DNA from: Acidipropionibacterium virtanenii
GTDB lineage: Bacteria; Actinomycetota; Actinomycetes; Propionibacteriales; Propionibacteriaceae
Assembly (NCBI RefSeq): GCF_003325455.1
Contig: NZ_CP025198.1
Location: forward strand, 744,001-808,000
Direction of reading: 5' to 3'
Length of the DNA: 64,000 bases
A program made the translations under genes and the position numbers. Under the pieces are notes generated by a model that worked only from the letters and a program-made list of their open reading frames with translations, searched no databases and had not been told where the DNA came from. Numbering within the stretch: position 1 is the stretch's first letter; the number at the start of each line of letters is the position of its first letter. This document shows positions 7,697 through 18,993 of the stretch, in pieces.

Positions 7697-8851
7697 TCAT
7701 TTATCCAGATCGCCCAGCGTCCATCCCAGGGAGGCGATGGCGGCCGGGACGTCGTCCAGACGGGTACCGGGAAGGATGTGCTCCAGGGCGGCGACGTCGG
7801 CGAAGGTGGGGGTGCGCAGGGCCAGCCGTCCGGGGGTGGAGCCGCCGTTGGACACGAGGAGGTAGCCCGCCTGCCCCCACGGGGCCTCCAGGGCCGACCA
7901 CGTCGTCCCTCGCGGAGTGCGGACCACGGTGGGCAGGTGGGTCTCCAGCGGGCCGTTGACGCCGGGCAGGGCCCTCATCACCTGGCGGCACAGATCGGCA
8001 GACTGCCCGATCTCGCCGATGAGCCAGCTGAACCGCGAGTGGGCGTCCCCGTCCGTAGGGGCGTCGACGGGCGCCGGGACGAGGCCGTGGTGGGCCAGAT
8101 GGCCCGGCCGCCACCGGTCGTCGATCTGGAGGCCCGTGGCGCGGGCCACGGGCCCTGAGAGACCGAATGCGTCGACGTCGTCGGGGCGCAGGACGGCAAT
8201 CCCCGCGGTGCGTCGGCGCATTTGCGGGCTGCGGATAAGCGTGCGGAGCGATTCAGCGACGGCTGTCGCGGCCTCGAGCCATTCCTCGAGGTGGTCGGAC
8301 CAGGCGGATTCGACGTCGACCGAGATACCGCCGATGCGGGTGATCATCGGATGCACTCGATTGCCGCTGAGCTCCTCCCACAAAACATGGGCGGAGGCCA
8401 GGCAGGTGTGCAGCGAGCGGGCCGTCGCGACGTCATCGTCGGCGTAAGGCAGCCAGGACAGGAAAGCGAGGTGACTGGAGATCCGGGAGAACTCCATGAG
8501 AAGGGTCCGTATCCATGTGACTCGTGGCGGGCAGACCAAACCCAGGGCTCGCTCGACGACGACGGCTGCGCCGAGCTCCCCGACAAATGGCGCCTGCCAG
8601 TCATGGCGGGAGGCCAGCATGATCAGTTGGCGGTAGTCCCGGACCTCGAAGAGCTTTTCGGCGCCGCGGTGCAGATAGCCGATCTCGACTTTGGCACGCG
8701 TCAGGCGGCCGTCCTCAACATGGACGGGAATTGTGACGAGTCCGGGGCGGGTGGGATGATCGGGTCCCAGGTCGATATGCGCTGCGGTCAGGTCGGAGGG
8801 CGGGGGAGGCAGAGAACCCACGGTCAGCAGCCGGTTGAAGTCGTCGGGCAC
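7697..8851 (-). CDS. Orphan NuoD-like protein (complex I 49-kDa/hydrogenase large-subunit fold)
   Basis: 384 residues, aligning with NuoD/Nqo4 along most of its length: GPDHPTRPG near the N-terminus, IGYLHRGAEKLFEVRDYRQ, LMEFSRISSHLAFLSW, and a C-terminal GYLLVSNGGSTPGRLALRTP followed by the final GDLDK (GDVDR in true NuoD). No other complex I gene is nearby, so this is a stand-alone paralog. Aligned by eye to Thermus Nqo4, both quinone-headgroup residues are lost: His38 corresponds to Pro in GPDHPTRPG, and Tyr87 of MDY corresponds to Trp in HDW. Ordinary ubiquinone/menaquinone reduction is therefore unlikely. The GTG start is preceded at 6 nt by CAGTCT. Role unknown. Confidence 0.8.
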   Translation of the reverse strand: MPDDFNRLLTVGSLPPPPSDLTAAHIDLGPDHPTRPGLVTIPVHVEDGRLTRAKVEIGYLHRGAEKLFEVRDYRQLIMLASRHDWQAPFVGELGAAVVVERALGLVCPPRVTWIRTLLMEFSRISSHLAFLSWLPYADDDVATARSLHTCLASAHVLWEELSGNRVHPMITRIGGISVDVESAWSDHLEEWLEAATAVAESLRTLIRSPQMRRRTAGIAVLRPDDVDAFGLSGPVARATGLQIDDRWRPGHLAHHGLVPAPVDAPTDGDAHSRFSWLIGEIGQSADLCRQVMRALPGVNGPLETHLPTVVRTPRGTTWSALEAPWGQAGYLLVSNGGSTPGRLALRTPTFADVAALEHILPGTRLDDVPAAIASLGWTLGDLDK

Positions 8852-8857
8852 GCGTCA

Positions 8858-8863
8858 AGACTG
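8858..8863 (-). promoter_or_regulatory. Possible leaderless -10 hexamer for the NuoD-like gene
   Basis: Minus-strand CAGTCT, then 6 nt, then the GTG start; no Shine-Dalgarno sequence. Confidence 0.4.
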
Positions 8864-9091
8864 CACCCTGTGGCGGTGCGGGGAGAATCCGGGGTCGGCG
8901 GGTGGGTAGGCCCTGGTGAGTATCGACCGGGGCGCCGAGTGCGGCATACTGTGTCAGTGACGTCGGCGTGGACCGCTCGAAGGTACGGCCAATGCGGGGA
9001 TGGGGCGATTTGGGATCCGTAGGGCTGCACTCGTCCCAGTTGCACTCCACATGTGAGCGAATAGAGATTCCTGAGGATTTCCTTCGAGGAC

Positions 9092-9119
9092 TTGATTGTG
9101 TGTGAGCCTATTCCATAAT
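9092..9119 (+). promoter_or_regulatory. lsr2 promoter
   Basis: TTGATT (9092-9097), a 16-nt spacer, then CATAAT (9114-9119). It is in an AT-rich part of the 332-nt gap between the NuoD-like gene and lsr2, giving a leader of about 58 nt that ends in a good Shine-Dalgarno sequence (GAAAGGAA). I see nothing else in 8864-9091. Confidence 0.55.
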
Positions 9120-9183
9120 ATTGTGCAGGAAGTGAGACGGACCGTGATGGTCCGGATCGTGCCCGTTGCATGAAAGGAACGCC

Positions 9184-9504
9184 ATGGCACAGAGGGTTCG
9201 CGTCGACCTTGTCGACGATCTTGATGGTTCCCCGGCCGACGAATCGGTCGTCTTTTCGATCGATGGGGTGAACTACTCCGTCGATCTGTCCGCAGATAAC
9301 GCCCAGAAGCTTCGCGATGAGCTCGGACCGTGGATTGGGGCCGCTCGTCGTACTGGTGGCCGTCGCACTCGTGGGCGTCGTCCCGTCGGTGGCCCGACCG
9401 CCAATGAGATTCGCTCCTGGGCTCAGTCCGAGGGGCTTGAGGTTTCGTCCCGCGGCCGGGTCTCGAATGAGATTCGCGCCGCCTATGAGAGGGCTCACGC
9501 CTGA
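9184..9504 (+). CDS. lsr2: Lsr2 nucleoid-associated protein (xenogeneic silencer)
   Basis: Small DNA-bridging protein that coats AT-rich, often horizontally acquired, DNA and silences it; an H-NS analogue found in actinobacteria. 106 residues. The N-terminal dimerisation part has VDLVDDLDGSPADESVVFSI and GVNYSVDLS. A basic Arg/Gly-rich linker follows, then the C-terminal DNA-binding domain with IRSWAQSEGLEVSSRGRVS. The RGR AT-hook-like motif that enters the minor groove is intact. Start ATG 9184 is supported by GAAAGGAA just upstream. Its presence is relevant to the lower-GC islands in this window. A 17-bp hairpin follows the gene. Confidence 0.96.
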   Translation: MAQRVRVDLVDDLDGSPADESVVFSIDGVNYSVDLSADNAQKLRDELGPWIGAARRTGGRRTRGRRPVGGPTANEIRSWAQSEGLEVSSRGRVSNEIRAAYERAHA

Positions 9505-9530
9505 TTCATTCGGCCGAGACCTCCCGATGC

Positions 9531-9572
9531 GCGGACGGGATGGATGACTCCTGGTTCATCCATCCCGTCCGC
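9531..9572 (+). terminator. lsr2 terminator hairpin
   Basis: A perfect 17-bp inverted repeat (left arm GCGGACGGGATGGATGA) with an 8-nt loop, 27 nt after the lsr2 stop. No U-tract. Confidence 0.8.
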
Positions 9573-9612
9573 GCTGTCCGGGGGCGGCCCGTTCGAGGCT
9601 GATGACGAGGAC

Positions 9613-9633
9613 TTGAGCCGACGTCGCTCAAGT
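9613..9633 (+). promoter_or_regulatory. HAIR element (HspR operator) upstream of clpC
   Basis: CTTGAGC, 7 nt, GCTCAAG: a perfect inverted repeat differing by one base per arm from the HspR-associated inverted repeat consensus CTTGAGT-N7-ACTCAAG known from Streptomyces and other actinobacteria. It lies about 105 nt upstream of the probable clpC -10 box and suggests heat-shock control by HspR. Confidence 0.7.
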
Positions 9634-9637
9634 TCAG

Positions 9638-9655
9638 TTGCGCGGGGGGCGAACG
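9638..9655 (+). promoter_or_regulatory. Possible ClgR operator half-match
   Basis: CGC, 5 nt, GCGAAC, resembling the CGC-N5-GCG core recognised by ClgR, the activator of actinobacterial clp genes. The right half fits and the left half is poor, so this is tentative. Confidence 0.3.
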
Positions 9656-9737
9656 CCGGGAGTGGCTGAGCCGCCCGGGGCGTTGTCCGGTGCGTATGCG
9701 GAGGCGGAGCCGGTCGGGATCGATTGGCTTCTGCTTC

Positions 9738-9743
9738 TAGACT
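9738..9743 (+). promoter_or_regulatory. -10 hexamer for clpC
   Basis: TAGACT about 57 nt before the ATG. The transcript would have a leader with a Shine-Dalgarno sequence (AAGAGGAGA) 4-5 nt before the start. No clear -35 box, consistent with use of an activator. Confidence 0.4.
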
Positions 9744-9800
9744 GTCAAGGACAGTGATCGCCCCCTCGGGGGTGATCCGGTCCCGTTAAGAGGAGACTTC

Positions 9801-12326
<2,526 letters not shown>

Positions 12327-12357
12327 GGCTCGTCTGATCCATCCACAACCTCATAGC

Positions 12358-12391
12358 CCGATGGCCCCGCCAGGAATGGCGGGGCCATCGG
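12358..12391 (+). terminator. clpC terminator hairpin
   Basis: A perfect 15-bp stem (left arm CCGATGGCCCCGCCA) with a GGAA loop, about 30 nt after the clpC stop. The truncated MFS pseudogene begins almost on its right arm. Confidence 0.85.
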
Positions 12392-12395
12392 TGCG

Positions 12396-13726
12396 TTGAG
12401 CGTCGGCCCGCGGCTTCTGGCCCCGTCCGCTCGCACCGCCTCGGGCACCGCCCTGGAGTGGATCACGATGTCGTACACGCTGATCTTCGGCGGACTCATG
12501 GTCCCGCTCGGTGCACTGGCCGACCGCTTCGGCCGGCGTCGCACGATGCTCCTCGGCCTGGGCCTGCTGGCTGCAGCCAGTCTGTCTACGCTGCTGGTGA
12601 CGGCGGTCTGGCAGGTGATCGCCATCCGCGCGATCACCGGGATCGCCGCGACCATGACCGCCCCGGGCTCGATGGCGCTGGCCTTCCCCGCCTGTTCGAG
12701 ACTGACGAGCTGCGCGTCCGGGCGATGAACGTCATCTCCACGGTCGGGCTCGTCGGCATGGCCATCGGCCCGGTCGCCGGGGGATTCCTGCTGGCTGTCG
12801 CCCCATGGCAGATGCTCCTGGGGATCAATACGCCGATCGCGATCTTCGCCCTGATCGGCATCCGCACCGGCATCCCCGCCGACCGCCCGGAGGACCTCCA
12901 CCGTGCTCCCATCGACATCACCGGGGCAGTGCTGGGCACCATGACCGTGATCGTCGTCCTGCTCGCCCCGACGCTGTTCACCGAGACCGGCACCACATCG
13001 GTCTGGCCGTGGGCGGCACTCGCCAGCGCCGGGATCGCCGGGGCGCTGTTCGTCCTGCGCGAGTGCCGCGCCCCGCACCCCATGATCGACCTGCGCCTGG
13101 TCGCCCGCCCGCTGGTCGCCGGCGGGCTCTTGTTCAAGGCGGCAGGCTCCCTGGCGATCGGATCGCTCGGATACCTCGTGACGCTGCACCTGCAACTCGC
13201 CGACGGATGGACCCCCGGGCGGGCCGCCCTGGGCATGCTGCCGCAGGTCGTCGTGCTCATCGCGGGCGGGGTTCTGATCCGTCCGTTGATCGCCCGCACC
13301 GGGATGACGAGGGCCGCGTGGTATTCATCGGCCGTGATCGTCGCGGGACTCGCCGTCTACGGCCTGCTCGGCACACACGGCTATGCCTGGATCGCCGTCG
13401 CGCTCATGCTCGTCGCCACCGGGATGCGCGTCGTCGGGGTCGTCGCCGGTACGAACGTCATGCGCGGACTGCCCGACGACCGCACCACCATCGGAGCTGC
13501 CCTCGCCGACACCGCAGGACAGGTCGGTACCTCCGTCGGGCTGGCTCTCGCGGGCACCCTCCTGACCGCACTGTTCACCGGCACTCTGACCGGCGGGAAC
13601 TGGGACGCCCACCAGTACGCCCAGTTCGACACCGCCGTCACCGGCGCCGGGATCGCCCTGACCGTCGTCGCCTCGCTTCTCGTCATCGCAGGAATCAGAC
13701 TCTCCCGCGACCGCGCAGGACTGTGA
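12396..13726 (+). pseudogene. MFS drug-efflux transporter, 5'-truncated and frameshifted
   Basis: Encodes most of a DHA2-type major facilitator. Homology starts abruptly at about the end of the first membrane segment (SGTALEWITMSYTLIFGGLM) and continues with the A-motif GALADRFGRRRT. The first 30-40 residues are missing, because the coding frame runs into the clpC terminator. Near 12694 the frame shifts: LAFP is read in one frame and RLFETDELRVRAM continues in another. Restoring one C in the CCCC run at 12688-12691 (approximately) would rejoin them. The rest is intact, with about ten membrane segments, to the stop at 13726. The truncation is not explained by a sequencing error; the frameshift could be. 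Confidence 0.8.
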
Positions 13727-13772
13727 GTCGTCCGGCGGCGCTGTTGGTCTGGGCGGCCGCCGGGAGGACGAC
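13727..13772 (+). terminator. Hairpin directly after the MFS pseudogene
   Basis: GTCGTCC and GGCGGC pair with GCCGCC and GGACGAC (13 bp, a 4-nt bulge on the right arm, 16-nt loop). It begins at the base after the stop codon. The rest of the gap to 14017 holds no gene that I can see. Confidence 0.55.
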
Positions 13773-14017
13773 GTCGGCAGGGTGCTGGATACGGTGCCGT
13801 TGTCGGGCGCGTGAGCCGCTGCCATGACTGGTCCGGCCGGGAGGGGGCGTGGTCGCGTGCGGATCGGTAGAGTTGGACCTCGGCTCATGCTCTGGGCTAC
13901 ACATGTCGATTTGTCGGTGGCCTCGGTTAGCGTGTTCACACTGTTGACGGTCTTCCCGTTGACAAGTGAGTGCGGAACGCGTGATCCTGGGGCAGACAGC
14001 TCACACTGCGCGGCAGA

Positions 14018-15919
14018 ATGAAGGGAAGAGGCTCGGTGTCGACCATTGGGGTGAAGACCGTGAGGAGTTCCTACCTCAGTTTTGATGAGGACGGGCGTCC
14101 AGACGCGGCCTCCGTCACTGGTTTCGGCAGATGGTGCCGAGAACATGCCGACCGGGGCGAGGACCTTGCAGTCGATCTCTTCGCGGGAGCCGGCGGGCTG
14201 AGCCTTGGGCTGGAGGAGGCGGGGTGGACAGTCGCCGCGTCCGTGGATCATTATCAGGCGGCTCTTGAGACCCATCGTCACAACTTCGGTGGGCTCGCGC
14301 TCGACTGGGACCTCGGTGACGAGGACGTCCAGAAAGAGTTTGTGGACCTTTTCAGGAAGAACGACGTGACAGTTGATTTGGTCGCAGGAGGCCCGCCCTG
14401 CCAGCCGTTCAGTCGTGCCGGCCGGGCGAAGATCCGTAGCTTGGTGGATGCGGGTGAGAGAGCGCAGATCGACCCGCGCAAGGAACTATGGAGAGGTTTC
14501 CTATCGGTAGCACAAGGATTGAGACCCCGCGCGATTCTCATGGAGAACGTGCCTGATATGGGTCTTGGTGACGATTTTGAAGTCATACGACGTATTGCGG
14601 AAACTCTCGAGGAAGATGGTTACGAGACCAGCATCAACTTGGCCAATGCGTGGCAGTTCGGCGTGCCCCAGCACCGGCAGCGGATGATCCTGCTCGCACG
14701 CAGGGATGGCAAGGTGATGCGCTGGCCCGATGCCCAGAAGCCTCTGAAGCTCAGGGATGTGCTCGGAGATCTGCCAAACCTCAACGGTGGGGTTGGACGG
14801 CGGAAGATGTCGTACACAACAACCCCGAAGACTCCGTTTGAGAATCTGATGCGTGAGGGATCCGACGGCGTCCTCTATGATCACATGACCAGGGCTGTCC
14901 GGAATGACGACCTAGAAGTCTTCAAAAGATTGAAAAAAGGGATGCTCTATTCGGAGATCCCGAGGGAACTGCGTCGCTACAAAGTTAACAGTTTCACTGA
15001 CAAGTATCACCGTCTGGACGTGGACGGGCTCAGCAGGTCTATCACAGCGCACATCGCCAAGGACGGGTACTGGTACATCCATCCGTGGGAGGATCGGACG
15101 CTGACCGTCCGCGAGGCTGCCCGGATTCAGACCTTCCCTGACCGTTTCAGGTTCGCGGGGACCCGGTCGGACGCCTTCAAGCAGATTGGCAATGCGGTCC
15201 CGCCGCTGCTGGGCAAAGCCGCTGCAAGTGCCTTGTCGAAGTGCCTGCCTGAGCGCACCACTTGTGGCAGCACGATAGCCAAGGAGATGCTGCTGAAGTG
15301 GGGCATGCGGCAGGCCCAAGGAATATTCGAGCCCTGGTTCCCAGGGCCCAGGATGACGGATCTGGTGGCACTGGCGATGGCGCTCCAGACACGGTGCTAC
15401 ACGAGTGACGAGAACTTGTGTCATGCAGCCAGGCCGCTGCTCGGCAGAAAGACGCTCACACCTGAGCTGTTGCAGGAGTGCGTCTATGCAGCGACGACTG
15501 TCGGCCAGAAGAGACAATTGGGGAAGCTTCTCAGACTGTGCGGTCCAGAGAACAGAGATCAGCTTGACAAGATGGTCGATGAGTTGGGCGATGCTGAGAG
15601 GGAGGTGTTCGACCTCCTTAAAGGAAAGGATGTGCTGATGCGTCGCCCGGCGCCTGTCCGTGCCGCGGCTCGCATTCTTGGAACAGACTCCGACAAAAGG
15701 AATCGTGGGACGAACGGGCTGGTCGATCTTGCCAACCTTGTCGGGTCCGGCTCTGCAGCCTCTATCAGGGTCGCGGCCCTCCGACTGATCGGGAAGGACA
15801 TCAGCAGATCAGGTTCCCAGGACAGTGAGAGCTGCCTGTTGGATGACTTCCGCAGTTTCGCTGAGCAGGAACTCCAGAACAGAGCTGGAGAACGCCAGTT
15901 GCGGCTGGTTGCGGGCTGA
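14018..15919 (+). CDS. DNA (cytosine-5) methyltransferase with a long C-terminal extension
   Basis: 633 residues. The C5-MTase motifs are complete and in order: I DLFAGAGGLSLG (about residue 53), IV GGPPCQPFS with the catalytic Cys (about 125), VI MENVPDM (about 175), VIII QHRQRM (about 217), and IX-X with TVREAARIQTFPDRF and QIGNAVPPLLG (about 362-395). Residues from about 400 to 633 form an all-helical-looking extension not needed for methylation and not recognised. ATG 14018 is the longest start; GTG 14036, six codons later, has the better Shine-Dalgarno sequence (AAGGGAAGAGG). First gene of a seven-gene coupled operon; presumably protects host DNA from, or marks it for, the downstream machinery. 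GC is visibly lower than in flanking housekeeping genes. Confidence 0.93.
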   Translation: MKGRGSVSTIGVKTVRSSYLSFDEDGRPDAASVTGFGRWCREHADRGEDLAVDLFAGAGGLSLGLEEAGWTVAASVDHYQAALETHRHNFGGLALDWDLGDEDVQKEFVDLFRKNDVTVDLVAGGPPCQPFSRAGRAKIRSLVDAGERAQIDPRKELWRGFLSVAQGLRPRAILMENVPDMGLGDDFEVIRRIAETLEEDGYETSINLANAWQFGVPQHRQRMILLARRDGKVMRWPDAQKPLKLRDVLGDLPNLNGGVGRRKMSYTTTPKTPFENLMREGSDGVLYDHMTRAVRNDDLEVFKRLKKGMLYSEIPRELRRYKVNSFTDKYHRLDVDGLSRSITAHIAKDGYWYIHPWEDRTLTVREAARIQTFPDRFRFAGTRSDAFKQIGNAVPPLLGKAAASALSKCLPERTTCGSTIAKEMLLKWGMRQAQGIFEPWFPGPRMTDLVALAMALQTRCYTSDENLCHAARPLLGRKTLTPELLQECVYAATTVGQKRQLGKLLRLCGPENRDQLDKMVDELGDAEREVFDLLKGKDVLMRRPAPVRAAARILGTDSDKRNRGTNGLVDLANLVGSGSAASIRVAALRLIGKDISRSGSQDSESCLLDDFRSFAEQELQNRAGERQLRLVAG

Positions 15920-15924
15920 TCGGG

Positions 15925-16341
15925 ATGGTTGGAATACCAGAGCCTCCGTCCGAGGTCGTGCGGAGGCAGATGGAGACGCAGCGACGCAAGGACACTGCGC
16001 CGGAAGTCGCGCTGAGGAAGATCCTGTTCGCAGAAGGTCTGCGCTACCGGGTCAATTACAAGGTGCCCGGCGCTCCGCACAGGACAATTGACATCGCCTT
16101 TCCCGGCCGGAGGGTCGCTGTGTTCATCGACGGATGCTTCTGGCACGGCTGCCCAGAGCACGGCGTTGCGCCCAAACACAACAGTCAGTGGTGGGCGACG
16201 AAGTTGGCGAAGAACCGCCAGCGTGACATCGAGACGACGGCGCTTCTGAAGAGCCAGGGGTGGACGGTCCTGCGGTTCTGGGAGCACGAGGATCTGGACG
16301 AGGAGACGGCTCGGGTCAAAAGCGTCATAGCGAACCGATAG
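15925..16341 (+). CDS. vsr: Very-short-patch repair endonuclease (Vsr)
   Basis: 138 residues. Vsr nicks next to T:G mismatches that arise when 5-methylcytosine deaminates, so it is the usual companion of a Dcm-type methyltransferase. Signature segments: the N-terminal METQRRKDTAPEVALRKILF helix, RTIDIAFPGRRVAVFIDGC (catalytic Asp), FWHGCPEHG (zinc and active-site His/Cys) and a late WTVLRFWEHE. It starts 5 nt after the methyltransferase stop. In this operon it may be simply the repair partner or, as proposed for similar systems, an effector nuclease. Confidence 0.95.
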   Translation: MVGIPEPPSEVVRRQMETQRRKDTAPEVALRKILFAEGLRYRVNYKVPGAPHRTIDIAFPGRRVAVFIDGCFWHGCPEHGVAPKHNSQWWATKLAKNRQRDIETTALLKSQGWTVLRFWEHEDLDEETARVKSVIANR

Positions 16342-16350
16342 CCTGTGGCC

Positions 16351-18993
16351 ATGAGTGATAGCGAAGACGCTGTTCCTGGTGAGGGCATGGCAGAGCTGAT
16401 CCGGGACGAACTCGGGAGGATCGTCGAGGCCAAGCGAGTGCCATACCCAGAGGCCGCCGAGAGATTCCTGCAGATGCACCGGACTGTTCGACGTGACCAC
16501 GTCGAATGGGTGTTGACTGAACTGGCTGCCGAGGAGCGCTCTGACCTTGTCATCCCTCGAGCGGTGATCGACGGGAGCCGGTACCGAAGCTCCAGCCTTT
16601 CCTCTCTGGTGCATCCGCCGACCACCGAGTGCTGGGACCGGTATTTCGATCAGCTGACGCGCAAGGATGCGCCCGGGCTGGACGAGTTGGAGCGCACAAC
16701 CTACGACGTGGCGAGGCTGCTGGCCGACCCGAACGAGTACGGTGCCCGGCGCAAGGGCTTGGTGATGGGCAATGTGCAGTCCGGGAAGACACGCCACTTC
16801 GCCGGGGTGGTCGCACGGGCGATGGATGCCGGATACCGCTTCGTCATCGTGCTCTCCGGCATCAATAACAACCTCCGGGAGCAGACGCAGAGCAGGTTGG
16901 ATCACGATCTCTTCATTGACCCTGAGGCGTGGAAGCCCCTGACTTTCGTCGGCGACCAGGACTTCAACAAGGACCCGAATCTCCAGGCGACCTTCGGGAG
17001 GAAGAGCCTGCTCTGGGGCTGTGCGGTGGTCAAGAAGAACAAGACCCGACTTGAGAATCTCCGGTGGAGCCTCAGCCAGATGCCGATTGAGGCCCGTCGG
17101 CGCTGTCCGATCCTCATCATCGATGACGAGGCAGATCAGGCCACGCCCAACTCCCAGGCCGACAAGGAGAAGATCTCCGAGATCAACAAGAAGCTCCGCG
17201 AGATCTGGAATCTGGTGTCTGTCGGGTCCTATGTGGCCTACACCGCCACTCCTTTCGCCAATGTGCTGATGGACCCGGATGACGGCGAGGATCTCTTCCC
17301 GTCCGACTTCGTCTACAGCCTTGAGCCAGGGACCGGCTATTTCGGTGCTGAGCGAGTGTTCGGTCTGGCGAGCACCGACCCCGATCATCCTGGCCTTGAC
17401 GAGGACGGGCTCGACATGGTGCGGGCCGTGACGGACGCCGATGGTCTCAAGCCGCCGTCGAAGCCCGACATTCGCGCGGAGTTCGACCCGGACCTGCCCG
17501 GCACCTTGGTGGACGCGGTCGAGTGGTTCATCGTCGCGTCCGCGATTCGCCGTGTGAGGGGTCAACGGGACCATTCATCCATGCTGGTCCACACCACCCA
17601 TTACACGGCTCCGCATTTTGCGATGCAGTCCCGGCTCGTTGATCTCTGCGCAGAGATGGAGCAGCAGGTCCGGCGAGGAGATCTGACGAGGTTCAAGGAG
17701 TCCTGGGAACAGGAGTCAGGGCGTGTCGTGAGCGCCGAGGTGGAGGGTGTGCCGGAGTGGGAGGCGGTGCGCCAGCAGATTCCCGGTATTCTCCGAGATG
17801 TCGAGGTCATCGTCGACAACGGGCGTTCCGCGGACCGGCTCAACTATGACGACGATCATCCTCGTACTGTCATCGCTGTGGGTGGCGGCACGCTGGCCCG
17901 TGGCCTGACACTCGAAGGACTTGTCGTCTCCTACTTCACCAGGACGAGCAACGCCTACGACACGCTCATGCAGATGGGTCGGTGGTTCGGCTACCGGACG
18001 GGATATGACGACCTACCCAGGATCTGGTTGACCAAGGGGCTGGATCAGGATTACGCATTCCTGGCCAGGGTGGAGAACGACCTACGTGACGAGATCAGAT
18101 CCATCAGAGGGTCGGAGTACACGCCGGCCGAGGTCGGTCTCAAGGTGAGGACGCATCCCGGTCGCCTCGAGATCACCGGCGCGGGCAAGATGCACAACGC
18201 TTGGCTGGTGCAGGTGGGGATGAGCGGAGTACGTCTCCAGACCTTCCTGATGGATGGTAGACCCGACGTCACAGCGCACAACAAGCTGGCCGCGGATGTC
18301 ATGGTGAGGGACGCTCAGTTCGAGCCGTTGCGCAAGGGGATGGCCGCGATGATCGCACGAGGAGTGGACAACGATGCTGTCCGCGGGTTCCTGAAGTCCT
18401 TCCGCTATCAGGAAGATCTCAAGACATTCACGAGGGCGGACCGTGCTGCCGCGATGGATGACTGGATGGCGAAGTATGCGGCCGGCTCCAGTTGGAACGT
18501 CGTGCTGATGGGCAATCCGACGGACGGGGCAGTCGAGCAGTACGGCGAGTTCGGCTTGGGAGGGGTCACGGTTGCCAAGCTGGCCCGTACACCCCTCAAG
18601 GCGGGGGCGGAGCCGGCGAAGCTCGATTTCAAGGCTGTGATGTCCCCGATGGACAGGATCGTCGATATCGACCCCTCGGTCTACCCGGATCAGGCCCCCG
18701 ACGATGAGGGCGACAAGATCGCGATCAGACGGAGATTCGGGAACCGCAAGGGTCTCCTCGTGCTGTACCCGCTGAGTAATCGGGCCGTGGCCACGGACGG
18801 GACTCCGGATAAACCGAGTCGCCGAGCCGATATGCCGATGGACGCGGGCGAGGATCTTGTGGCGTTCGGGATCGTGTTCCCGGACGTCGACGGTGAAGGT
18901 CGTCTCGATGACTCCTTCGTGTCTGTGAGGCCATTGGTTGAACCCACCTCGCCTGAGGACGAGGAGGACGTTCTGGAGGGGGTGGAGGAGTGA
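16351..18993 (+). CDS. Z1-domain superfamily II helicase-like ATPase
   Basis: About 880 residues. Nucleotide-binding motif GNVQSGKT at about residue 140, followed by the helicase-like FVIVLSGINNNLREQT; Walker B LIIDDEADQATPN at about 255; YTATPFANVLMDP at about 295; and the Z1 hallmark QMGRWFGYRTGYDDLPRIWL near 540, where the Arg residues act as motif VI. Z1 proteins occur almost only in restriction-modification-like gene clusters with a methyltransferase, Vsr and a GHKL ATPase. A GTG at 16345 is an alternative start two codons upstream. Stop overlaps the next start by four bases. Likely role: ATP-driven DNA or complex remodelling during target recognition (inference). Confidence 0.9.
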   Translation: MSDSEDAVPGEGMAELIRDELGRIVEAKRVPYPEAAERFLQMHRTVRRDHVEWVLTELAAEERSDLVIPRAVIDGSRYRSSSLSSLVHPPTTECWDRYFDQLTRKDAPGLDELERTTYDVARLLADPNEYGARRKGLVMGNVQSGKTRHFAGVVARAMDAGYRFVIVLSGINNNLREQTQSRLDHDLFIDPEAWKPLTFVGDQDFNKDPNLQATFGRKSLLWGCAVVKKNKTRLENLRWSLSQMPIEARRRCPILIIDDEADQATPNSQADKEKISEINKKLREIWNLVSVGSYVAYTATPFANVLMDPDDGEDLFPSDFVYSLEPGTGYFGAERVFGLASTDPDHPGLDEDGLDMVRAVTDADGLKPPSKPDIRAEFDPDLPGTLVDAVEWFIVASAIRRVRGQRDHSSMLVHTTHYTAPHFAMQSRLVDLCAEMEQQVRRGDLTRFKESWEQESGRVVSAEVEGVPEWEAVRQQIPGILRDVEVIVDNGRSADRLNYDDDHPRTVIAVGGGTLARGLTLEGLVVSYFTRTSNAYDTLMQMGRWFGYRTGYDDLPRIWLTKGLDQDYAFLARVENDLRDEIRSIRGSEYTPAEVGLKVRTHPGRLEITGAGKMHNAWLVQVGMSGVRLQTFLMDGRPDVTAHNKLAADVMVRDAQFEPLRKGMAAMIARGVDNDAVRGFLKSFRYQEDLKTFTRADRAAAMDDWMAKYAAGSSWNVVLMGNPTDGAVEQYGEFGLGGVTVAKLARTPLKAGAEPAKLDFKAVMSPMDRIVDIDPSVYPDQAPDDEGDKIAIRRRFGNRKGLLVLYPLSNRAVATDGTPDKPSRRADMPMDAGEDLVAFGIVFPDVDGEGRLDDSFVSVRPLVEPTSPEDEEDVLEGVEE

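Noticed and set aside
15559-17574. 671-codon minus-strand open frame across the methyltransferase, vsr and Z1 genes
   Set aside because: The plus-strand genes have complete family motifs; the antisense frame has none.
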